8,252 nucleotides of DNA from Burkholderiales bacterium (GTDB taxonomy: Bacteria > Pseudomonadota > Gammaproteobacteria > Burkholderiales > Burkholderiaceae_F): the NCBI GenBank assembly GCA_024641225.1, contig JAHEDN010000104.1:1-8252 (forward strand), written 5' to 3'. Made by a program: the position numbers and the translations under genes. The notes below the pieces were generated by a model. That model saw nothing but the letters and a program-made list of their open reading frames with translations, was not told where the DNA came from and made no database searches. Shown piece after piece: positions 1 through 5,317 of the stretch. The first letter of the stretch is position 1. Each line of letters starts with the position of its first letter.

Positions 1-176
1 CCACGCGACGCGCGATCCACTGCCGCGAGCGCTTCGTCCGTATTGCAGGCAATGGCCAGTTCATTCGCATCTCTCACGGCGCCCGTGTCTCCGACGGTGC
101 CGCACGCCGAGATCAGGAATGCTGAGCCCGCCACAAGCAAAGCGCCCAGCAGGTTAACTATAGTCGTCTTGTCCAT
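1..176 (-). CDS. Putative small lipoprotein, N-terminal part (runs off left edge)
   Basis: An open minus-strand frame starts at ATG 176-174 and stays open for 58 codons to the window edge. The product begins MDKTTIVNLLGALL, has a hydrophobic core, and then a lipobox L-I-S-A-C with the lipidated cysteine at residue 25. This is a type II signal peptide, so the mature protein should be anchored in the inner or outer membrane facing the periplasm. The residues after the cysteine (GTVGDTGAVRDANELA, then a stretch around CNTDEALAAVDRASRG) have the spacing of a TPR-like helix pair, but too little is visible to assign a family. A weak SD-like GGACGAAG sits just upstream. The gene is short and cut by the edge, which explains why simple ORF calling may miss it. 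It points the same way as the AraC-type gene, 312 bases away, so it probably has its own promoter. Confidence 0.72.
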   Translation of the reverse strand, partial: MDKTTIVNLLGALLVAGSAFLISACGTVGDTGAVRDANELAIACNTDEALAAVDRASR

Positions 177-488
177 CTTCGTCCGTTGACTGAGATCGAT
201 GCGTGCGGGCAGAACAGGTGTCATCGCGGCGAATTCCCCGCTACCGGCACTACCTTCCGGGAACTCGTGAATGCGTCATAAGGCAACGAGTCGCATTCGT
301 CAGCGGTTGCCTGTGCATTGAACGACATCGGCTGAGTTCCCGCGATCCAGAAACCGAACGTCGGGCTCGAATGTCCACAGGACGCTGGTGGCCAGGCTTC
401 GGCCCTCAGCACGGCAGCCCTTAGGCTGCGCACTGCAGGTCGGCATACGCCCGGTTTCGGGTTGCAACAAGTTGCCCAGCAGCCGCAC
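177..488. other. Non-coding stretch between the lipoprotein gene and the AraC-type gene
   Basis: No convincing gene is seen here. Open frames of 60-73 codons exist on both strands but lack SD sequences, signal peptides or recognisable motifs. The stretch must hold the promoter of the lipoprotein gene that starts at 176, but I cannot pick out a good -35/-10 pair. It contains two structured sites described separately: a crossed set of inverted repeats at 263-298 and a short hairpin at 414-429 downstream of the AraC-type gene. Confidence 0.6.
414..429 (-). terminator. Short GC hairpin downstream of AraC-type gene, possible weak terminator
   Basis: GCAGCC (414-419) and GGCTGC (424-429) form a perfect 6-bp stem around a CTTA loop, about 60 bases after the AraC-type stop codon. 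There is no T-run after it on the minus strand, so it is not a standard intrinsic terminator. It may only slow polymerase or protect the 3' end, or it may be chance in GC-rich DNA. Confidence 0.25.
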
Positions 489-1457
489 CTACCGCGCCGG
501 CCGTCGCAGGCTCTGCGAAGGGGCCTCCCCGAACGCCTGCCGGTAAAGCCCTGCGAAGCGCCCGGGGTGGCCGAAGCCGAGGCTGACGGCGACGCTGGTC
601 ACATCGTTGCCCGCCCCGGCGCTCGTGAGCCGCCGGCGCGCCGCAGCCAGCCTTCGTTCGGTGACAAACCGCATCGGCGATATGCCTCGACGCGATTCGA
701 AGACCTTCTGCAGTGCGCGTTCTCCGACGCCGGCGACGTCGCACAAGCGACCCATGGTAATCGGCCCGTCGAGGTGAGCTTCGATCCAGGCCTCCAGGTC
801 GGCGACGCGCGCGCTCGATACGGCATGCGCGCGGGCGACGGCGGATTCATCCAGCAGCAGTTTGGCCACCGCGGCCAGCAGGCACGCCTCGCTGCGCTGA
901 ACGGCGAGTGCGGCCGATCCGGGTCGCATGGCCTGCACGAAATCGCCGGCGGCTCCAACAAGCCGCGCACCCGCGAGCTCGGTGAGCTCGATCGCCCTGC
1001 TCCTCAGCACCAGATTGCCGCGTCTGCCAGGAGACCGCGCCGCGATCTCCTCGGACAGCTTCGCCCGGTCAAGGCAGAGTACAAACGACCTTCCCGGCGG
1101 ACTGTGCCGAGTGAACTCCCAGCCCGGCGCCACGAAGGTCGCCGTCCGTCGGCCGGCGACGCGCTCGCGCCTGCCGAAGCGGTAAACGCTCCCCGGCGGC
1201 ATCGTCATGTGGAGAACCGGGTCCGGCAATGCGCCACGAATGGTTTTCTCCAGAGCGACCTCACCCCAACCCACGCTCGCAATCGTCCCGATCAGCCACG
1301 AAAGTTTGAAGCCCAGCGCGCCACCACGGTGCGCGACCCGGGAATGCTCGCCATCCCTGCGCGCGACAAAGTCCCGCACCTCGTCGAGATCGTCCGAGCG
1401 AAAACTCCGCGCCCACGGCGGCGGTGGAACAGAAGGGAAGCTTGAGTTCATATCCAT
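489..1457 (-). CDS. AraC-family transcriptional regulator
   Basis: This 322-residue protein is a DNA-binding regulator. The C-terminal ~105 residues are a typical AraC/XylS double helix-turn-helix. The first unit lies at about 233-277 (ITMGRLCDVAGVGERALQKV, then a long helix with RFVTERRLAAARRRL). The second lies at about 285-319 (DVTSVAVSLGFGHPGRFAGL, then YRQAFGEAPSQSL), matching the family signature of a conserved GF followed by F..F/Y...FG..PS. Residues ~45-200 look like the cupin-type N-terminal domain of the AraC_binding_2 kind, including a MPPGSVYRFGRR stretch; the ligand cannot be told. The first ATG (1457-1455) has no real SD sequence and a second ATG lies two codons later (1451), so the exact start is uncertain. 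The gene is divergent from the lectin/EF-hand pair 325 bases away, which makes that pair a possible target; this is inference. A 12-bp palindrome touches its translation start. Confidence 0.93.
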   Translation of the reverse strand: MDMNSSFPSVPPPPWARSFRSDDLDEVRDFVARRDGEHSRVAHRGGALGFKLSWLIGTIASVGWGEVALEKTIRGALPDPVLHMTMPPGSVYRFGRRERVAGRRTATFVAPGWEFTRHSPPGRSFVLCLDRAKLSEEIAARSPGRRGNLVLRSRAIELTELAGARLVGAAGDFVQAMRPGSAALAVQRSEACLLAAVAKLLLDESAVARAHAVSSARVADLEAWIEAHLDGPITMGRLCDVAGVGERALQKVFESRRGISPMRFVTERRLAAARRRLTSAGAGNDVTSVAVSLGFGHPGRFAGLYRQAFGEAPSQSLRRPAR

Positions 1458-1460
1458 CGA

Positions 1461-1472
1461 AGAGCCGGCTCT
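1461..1472. promoter_or_regulatory. 12-bp perfect palindrome at the AraC-type translation start
   Basis: AGAGCCGGCTCT reads the same on both strands and ends 3 bases before the AraC-type start codon at 1457. It is followed on the plus strand by TCGCT-CAGG-AGCGA (1472-1485), a 5-bp hairpin. In the mRNA these would fold just in front of the start codon, where an SD sequence would be expected and none is clear. It could be an operator or a translational control structure. No functional proof comes from sequence alone. Confidence 0.3.
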
Positions 1473-1771
1473 CGCTCAGGAGCGATGAGCTGGCCGCATG
1501 CCACTGCAGTCTAGTTGCCGGAGCGTCGGCCCGGGTCGGATCGACGTTACACCCGCAGTGGCCCCGGATCGCGAGGGTGAAGGCACGAACGCGGCCAAGT
1601 CAATTGTGGAACGTCCCTAACGTCGACGCGGGTCCCGAGCACAGAGACCGACTCGCGCGCAAGCCAGATTCCGAACGGTGCCTTAGCCGAAATGGGTGCC
1701 GGTTTCCTCTCTCATCACATCTTGGACACCGTTAGCATCTTCGGCGATCTTTTGCTTCATTCGCAGTCATC

Positions 1772-1776
1772 GAGGA
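1772..1776 (+). promoter_or_regulatory. Ribosome binding site of the lectin gene
   Basis: GAGGA ends six bases before ATG 1783. This decides the start: the same frame is open back to 1696, but that upstream ATG has no SD sequence, and only the 1783 start puts a signal peptide at the N-terminus. Confidence 0.7.
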
Positions 1777-1782
1777 CTTGAG

Positions 1783-2601
1783 ATGCACACTCGATTTCGA
1801 AACGCATGCGCGGCCGCTGTCAGCGCGACGTTGCTCGTGACATCAATGCCGGTCACGGCGTCGGAGCGGTTTGTTGAACTGCGCTCCAGCGGCGATTACC
1901 GTTCGAGCCGACTCGGCGACGACGTCACCGACGTCGACCTGGTTCAGCAGCTTGCGGGCGCGTGTCGGTTCAACCGCACCTGGGGCTACGACCTGACCAA
2001 TCGGGAACTGTGGGTCAACGGAGGCTGCGGCGCTCGCTTCAAGCTCACCGCCCGCGACGATCATGCCAGCTCCAGCGGGTCGAACGTCGGCGCCGCGGTC
2101 GCGGCGGCCGCCGCGATCGCCGGCGTCGCCATCCTGGCGAGCCGGCACCATAGCGACAATCAAAGCGCCCCGAGCGAGCCCCATTACGACTATGGGTCGA
2201 GCGGCTATCGCCCGACGCAAGGAGGCTACTACGGCGGCCCCATTCGGGGGCTGAATGGCCTGTGCCTCGACATCGCCGGCGGCGTCCGCAATGGTGCCCC
2301 GTCGATTCTCTACACCTGCAACGGCCAGACCAACCAGCGGTTTAACTGGGGGCCGAATGGCGAGCTTCGCGTCGCCGGCCTGTGCCTCGACGTGGAGGGG
2401 GCGAACCCCAATAACGGCACCCGTGCGATCGCCTGGTCGTGCAACGGGCGCAACAACCAGCGCTGGCAGCGGCGCGGCAATACGATCGTCAGCGTACTGA
2501 ACGGCAAGTGCCTCGACGTCAGGGGTGGACGCGGCCAGCCGAACACCGAGGTGATTCTGTGGGACTGCAACCGCGGCGCGAATCAGCGCTGGTGGTGGTG
2601 A
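1783..2601 (+). CDS. Exported DUF3011-like / ricin B-type lectin protein
   Basis: This 272-residue protein has four visible parts. Residues 1-27 are a Sec signal peptide (MHTRFRNACAAAVSATLL, cleavage likely after VTA). Residues ~29-90 resemble DUF3011, with Cys61, a WGYD motif, then LWVNGGC (Cys82) and ARF. Residues ~102-119 are an Ala/Val-rich hydrophobic segment that could span a membrane. A Gly/Tyr-rich linker precedes residues ~153-272, a ricin B-type beta-trefoil. The trefoil has three repeats, each starting GxCLDxxGG or similar and ending in a QxW motif: QRF (185-187), QRW (226-228) and QRW (268-270). One cysteine pair per repeat (161/179, 201/220, 243/262) fits the disulfides of this fold. 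Such domains usually bind galactose-type or other sugars, but the ligand is unknown here. No catalytic domain is present, so this is a binding or adhesion protein rather than an enzyme. It lies 12 bases upstream of the EF-hand gene, so the two are probably co-transcribed. Confidence 0.88.
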   Translation: MHTRFRNACAAAVSATLLVTSMPVTASERFVELRSSGDYRSSRLGDDVTDVDLVQQLAGACRFNRTWGYDLTNRELWVNGGCGARFKLTARDDHASSSGSNVGAAVAAAAAIAGVAILASRHHSDNQSAPSEPHYDYGSSGYRPTQGGYYGGPIRGLNGLCLDIAGGVRNGAPSILYTCNGQTNQRFNWGPNGELRVAGLCLDVEGANPNNGTRAIAWSCNGRNNQRWQRRGNTIVSVLNGKCLDVRGGRGQPNTEVILWDCNRGANQRWWW

Positions 2602-2613
2602 GGAGGATCGGGA

Positions 2614-3057
2614 ATGAGGAAAGTCCTGTTTGGCCTGGTCTTCGCGGCGCTGGCGAGCGGCGCGCTGCACGCGCAACCCGGGCCGAGCGTGATGTCGCGC
2701 GCGTTCGACCTGATCGACACGGATCAGGACGGCTTCATATCGCTCGAGGAGTTTCACAAGGACGTTCTGCACAGCTGGCACGTCCTCGATGTCGACAGGA
2801 GCGGTTACCTGACCAAGGAGTCCGTCGAGACGATTCCGGACCACGGCAAAGGCATCTGGCGCGCGCTGTCGCGACTTGATCGGGACAAGGACGGCAAGAT
2901 CTCGTTCAAGGAGGTCGTCGAGGCCAGGATGTCGTACTTCGATACGGCAGACATCGACGGGGACGAGCGCCTGTCGGTAAGTGAAACGCTGGCCTACCAG
3001 CGAAAGGTTGCACTCGAGCGCGCGCAGCGCCGTGCCGCGCGTGCACCTAAGAAGTGA
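2614..3057 (+). CDS. Secreted EF-hand calcium-binding protein
   Basis: This 147-residue protein has a signal peptide (MRKVLFGLVFAALASGALHA, cleaved before QPG) and four EF-hand loops. Loop 1 (35-46, DTDQDGFISLEE) and loop 3 (89-100, DRDKDGKISFKE) are canonical, with Asp at 1, 3 and 5, Gly at 6 and Glu at 12. Loop 2 (59-70, DVDRSGYLTKES) has Ser in place of Glu at position 12. Loop 4 (113-124, DIDGDERLSVSE) lacks the Gly at position 6. Loops 2 and 4 may therefore bind calcium weakly. The C-terminal tail is rich in Arg, Ala and Lys. The protein should act in the periplasm or outside the cell as a calcium sensor or buffer. A strong SD (GAGGAGGA) directly follows the lectin stop codon, 12 bases from this start, indicating translation from the same mRNA. 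A calcium-dependent partnership with the lectin is inference. Confidence 0.9.
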   Translation: MRKVLFGLVFAALASGALHAQPGPSVMSRAFDLIDTDQDGFISLEEFHKDVLHSWHVLDVDRSGYLTKESVETIPDHGKGIWRALSRLDRDKDGKISFKEVVEARMSYFDTADIDGDERLSVSETLAYQRKVALERAQRRAARAPKK

Positions 3058-3274
3058 CCGGAGTGCTTGGCCCAATCTCTCTGCAAGTTCTCTCGGCCGG
3101 GCACGTGGCAGGTCGCCGCCGAAAGGCGAAGGCTTCCTGAAACCGAAAGCAAAGGCCAGCCGATGGAGCAATGTGACTTCGGAGTAGCGCGCGGTGGACG
3201 TTCCCGACAGCGAATCGAGACATCCTGTGTCGATGATCGTGACTGGGCTGAATCGCAGCCACCAGAAAAGCAGC

Positions 3275-3282
3275 GGAGGTGA
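3275..3282 (+). promoter_or_regulatory. Strong ribosome binding site
   Basis: GGAGGTGA ends six bases before ATG 3289, a near-complete match to the anti-SD sequence. It supports this short gene as real and fixes its start. A GTG at 3279 in another frame lies inside the SD sequence itself and is rejected as a start. Confidence 0.75.
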
Positions 3283-3288
3283 AACGAA

Positions 3289-3600
3289 ATGAAGAGCTTT
3301 TTCCTTGTTGTGGCCGGCGTGGTTGTCGGTGTCGTGGCGATGTTTCTACTGGCGCCCGTCGTCCTTGGCGTCGGCGCCGGCGTTGGCGTCGCCACCGGGC
3401 TGAAGGCGGGCGCGTGCCTGACAGTCGAGGCCGCCAAGGAGCGTGGCTTCATCACCGCAGCACAGGTCGATGAGGTCTTGCGCGCCGCCGGCAAGCAGAT
3501 CGCCTCCTCCGCGGACATGAAGGAAGAGGTTGCGCTGTCCGGCGGAGACGCCGAGTGTGCGAAAGTCGTTGCCGACTTGAAGAAGGCGGCACAGAAGTAG
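3289..3600 (+). CDS. Small membrane-anchored hypothetical protein
   Basis: This 103-residue protein is of a kind I do not recognise. Residues 3-41 are almost continuously hydrophobic and Gly/Val-rich (LVVAGVVVGVVAMFLLAP, then a VLGVGAGVGVATG stretch). That could make two short membrane helices or a long signal-anchor. Residues ~42-103 are soluble and helical, with Cys43 and Cys90 that could form a disulfide if the domain is periplasmic. The tail is Lys/Ala-rich. The start is fixed by a strong SD sequence. The gene follows the EF-hand gene by 231 bases, so it may have its own promoter. It converges with the minus-strand lipoprotein gene. The 146-base gap between them contains only a 5-bp CTCGA/TCGAG hairpin (3685-3699) without a T-run. 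Confidence 0.75.
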   Translation: MKSFFLVVAGVVVGVVAMFLLAPVVLGVGAGVGVATGLKAGACLTVEAAKERGFITAAQVDEVLRAAGKQIASSADMKEEVALSGGDAECAKVVADLKKAAQK

Positions 3601-3746
3601 TGCCGGCCGCCAGCCGGTCGCCCCGAGTCGAAACCTCACGCGCGGGCCAGGGCCGGGCGGGCACCGCGGCTCGGTCGAGAGGCCCTCGAAAGCCTCGAGC
3701 ACTACGCGCAGTCGACCTGGCGTTTTGTGCGACTTCCTGGTGGCGC

Positions 3747-4475
3747 TTAGCGTGACTGCCAGAACGGAACCGCGAAGGCCTGCGCCTCTTCCTTGCCGCC
3801 GGGCCGATAGAACGAATGAATGCTGTCGGTCCTGTAATAGCGCCAGAACGCCGCTTCCAGATCCTTGTTCAGGATCTCGAAGTCGCCGCGCGCCTGCTGC
3901 TCCTCGAGGAAGGTGCGGTAGGCGTCCAGTGGCTCCGGTCCGCCCTGCTGAAAGATGATCCGGCCGCCGTACTGCTGATAGAGCGCCCGATTGATCTTCC
4001 ACTGGCGGATGAAGGAGGAGGCGACCTGCTCCCTCGCCTGGGTTTCTTCCGGGTCCTGGGCGGCGCCGGAGCCCGATTCACCGAGGGCGGCGAGAAAGTT
4101 GTTCACCGAGTCGAGTTCTGAGGTCACCGTCTTGCGCTCGGCCTCCGACAGCCCCCCGGCGGCCAGCTTGCGGGCCAGTTCGTCACGGCGCGCAACCTGT
4201 CGCTTGCGATCCTCGTCCAGTGCCTCCTGTACGTGCCTGACGTAGGCCTGCTTCTCCGCCTGCGTCACCGCGATGCCCTTGTCGTCCGCGTAACGGTCCG
4301 TCAGTTTTCGGAGAACGACGTAGCGCAACTCCTCGGCATCCTGCGTGTGGACGACCGTGCCGAGCACCTTCCCTGCGACCGGGACCTTGGGGTCGCCGTA
4401 CGTCTCGTGCGCGCAGCCCGGAACCATGGTCACCAGCAGACTGCAGGCCAGCAAACGGGCGGTCCGAGTATTCAC
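3747..4475 (-). CDS. Lipoprotein with SurA-N-like region, no PPIase domain
   Basis: This 242-residue protein starts at GTG 4475-4473, supported by GAAGGA eight bases upstream on the minus strand. The signal peptide ends in V-P-G-C with Cys21 as the lipidation site; Pro at -2 is less usual. Residues ~33-83 (VAGKVLGTVVHTQDAEELRY, then LRKLTDRYADDKGIAVT and an acidic helix) resemble the N-terminal helical chaperone region of SurA/parvulin-type foldases, where LR..VL.KL.D....D.GI.VT is typical. Residues ~84-125 are highly charged and likely coiled coil. The C-terminal part (about 150-242) has aromatic residues such as FWRYYRTDSIHSFY and ends AVPFWQSR. No parvulin rotamase domain is visible, so it is not expected to be an isomerase. 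It lies 75 bases downstream of another exported-protein gene on the same strand and may share its transcript. A role in envelope protein handling is inference. Confidence 0.7.
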   Translation of the reverse strand: MNTRTARLLACSLLVTMVPGCAHETYGDPKVPVAGKVLGTVVHTQDAEELRYVVLRKLTDRYADDKGIAVTQAEKQAYVRHVQEALDEDRKRQVARRDELARKLAAGGLSEAERKTVTSELDSVNNFLAALGESGSGAAQDPEETQAREQVASSFIRQWKINRALYQQYGGRIIFQQGGPEPLDAYRTFLEEQQARGDFEILNKDLEAAFWRYYRTDSIHSFYRPGGKEEAQAFAVPFWQSR

Positions 4476-4550
4476 GCTGTCAATCCTTCGGTGATGTGGG
4501 GCGCGGGGTCACGGTGAATGATCCGCAGGCAGGGCGGCGCTTCGGTGCCG

Positions 4551-5048
4551 TCACGGGCAGGGCCCCGCCGCAAAACGGTCGACATGAGCACCGCGCCAGC
4601 AACGCCAGGCGCGCCTCACTTCCTTGATTTCCCAAGTGCCGGCCGAGGTTCTTTGCAGAACGATGTCCCACCGCTCGCCTCTGATCGAATCGTCGAGGAG
4701 CCCGTCCCTGATCACCGTCACGCGAGATGCCGATGGAGCCTCGGCACCCTCATTGAGCTGGACGATGTGCTGTGCCGAGCCGGCAAACTCCCCCACGATC
4801 TTCAGCGCGATATCAAGCGGGGCATTGGCGCGCACGGCGAATGCCGACGCCTCGCGATACTCCGCGGGGGAGACGAGTTTCATGCTCGCGACCGGCAGGC
4901 CCGCCAGGGACGGCAGCGGATCGGCGGCTTCGGCGATCGACGCGATCAGCGCAGCCGCAAGAATCGTCCATCTGATTGGTGTTCCCATTTCTCGTCGACG
5001 CATTGCAGTTACCTCGTACGATCGACCCAAGAAGCCCACGTGTGCCAT
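4551..5048 (-). CDS. Predicted periplasmic hypothetical protein
   Basis: The protein is 165 residues from ATG 5048, or 150 residues from the in-frame ATG at 5003. Both starts have an SD sequence: GGGAGGGAAGGA lies before 5048 and CGAGGTA before 5003. The shorter form gives a more normal signal peptide, MRRREMGTPIRWTILAAALI followed by ASIAEA and cleavage before ADPLPS; the longer form adds a 15-residue extension. I kept the longer form because its SD sequence is stronger. The mature part is about 120 residues with alternating helix and strand character. It ends in a WEIKEVRRAWRCWRG segment and a C-terminal PCP, leaving two cysteines that may pair. I do not recognise the family. The gene lies 75 bases upstream of the lipoprotein gene on the same strand and is divergent from the winged-helix/TPR regulator, which makes it a possible target of that regulator. 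Confidence 0.68.
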   Translation of the reverse strand: MAHVGFLGRSYEVTAMRRREMGTPIRWTILAAALIASIAEAADPLPSLAGLPVASMKLVSPAEYREASAFAVRANAPLDIALKIVGEFAGSAQHIVQLNEGAEAPSASRVTVIRDGLLDDSIRGERWDIVLQRTSAGTWEIKEVRRAWRCWRGAHVDRFAAGPCP

Positions 5049-5317
5049 GGCGATCCTTCCCTCCCACAGACCTTGTGCACGAATGTCCTGGCCGCTGGTA
5101 CGCCCGAGCGTCCAGGATCCGGCCTATTCAAAGGCATAGGCATGGCGACCGCTAGCCATAAACCGAATGCCTAAACAGCGCTCCGACGTGCCCCGCGAAG
5201 TCCTGCCGGCAGCGCATCGATCATCAACTCCGGAATATCCGGGCTGACGCTTGCGGGTAGTTCCTGCTTGCGGCCGGAATAGACTAACGCGCACCGGGGT
5301 CAGGCACGACCTAGCGC
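5049..5317. promoter_or_regulatory. Divergent regulatory region rich in inverted and direct repeats
   Basis: This 269-base region separates the minus-strand exported-protein gene from the plus-strand regulator and should carry both promoters. It holds a 32-base imperfect hairpin (5086-5117); AGGCAT twice in tandem (5132-5143) with its inverse ATGCCT (5167-5172) and a nested ATGGC/GCCAT pair (5142-5159); the inverted repeat CCGGA-ATA-TCCGG (5230-5242); the direct repeat CCGGAATA (5230-5237 and 5274-5281, 44 bp apart); and the direct repeat GCTTGCGG (5249-5256 and 5266-5273, 17 bp apart). I find no good -35/-10 pair. These repeats are candidate operators for the adjacent regulator. Confidence 0.45.
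5086..5117 (-). repeat. Imperfect inverted repeat / hairpin upstream of the 5048 gene
   Basis: TCCTGG-C-CGCT (5086-5096) pairs with AGCG-T-CCAGGA (5107-5117), with one C/T mismatch and a 10-base loop. The stem is 11 positions long, 38-69 bases before the start codon at 5048. It could be a protein-binding site or a 5'-leader structure of the minus-strand transcript. Confidence 0.45.

Larger units (their letters stand above)
1458..1782. other. Divergent intergenic region, AraC-type gene / lectin gene
   Basis: This 325-base stretch between two divergent genes must contain both promoters. Small open frames cross it without SD sequences or motifs, and I do not accept them. The visible structure is a 12-bp palindrome at 1461-1472 and an adjoining small hairpin at 1472-1485, next to the AraC-type start codon. 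On the lectin side, TTGGAC at 1724-1729 could be a -35 element, but I find no matching -10 box at normal spacing, so I do not call a promoter. Confidence 0.6.

Noticed and set aside
221..488. Short minus-strand open frames of 62 and 70 codons after the AraC-type gene
   Set aside because: No SD sequences, and the composition is that of random GC-rich sequence. One begins right at the AraC-type stop codon by chance with a GTG.
462..1445. 327-codon plus-strand open frame opposite the AraC-type gene
   Set aside because: It is Arg/Pro/Ala-rich with no motif or SD sequence, and lies fully antisense to a gene with a clear double HTH signature.
1424..1735. 103-codon plus-strand open frame between the AraC-type and lectin genes
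   Set aside because: It starts inside the AraC-type gene and lacks an SD sequence, a signal peptide or any motif.
1843..3171. 442-codon minus-strand open frame opposite the lectin and EF-hand genes
   Set aside because: It is low-complexity Ala/Arg/Val sequence with no domain, antisense to two genes with signal peptides, SD sequences and conserved motifs. It is an effect of high GC.
2994..3518. 174-codon minus-strand open frame across the EF-hand/small-membrane gene gap
   Set aside because: It overlaps two better-supported genes and shows Pro/Thr/Ala-rich, unstructured composition.
3601..3746. Possible bidirectional terminator between convergent genes
   Set aside because: Only a 5-bp stem (3685-3699) without T-runs is visible, too weak to call.
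3346..4002. 218-codon minus-strand open frame
   Set aside because: It overlaps the small membrane gene and, in a different frame, the end of the lipoprotein gene; no motif.
4518..5174. 218-codon plus-strand open frame opposite the 4551-5048 gene
   Set aside because: No SD sequence or motif; the minus-strand gene has SD sequences and a signal peptide.
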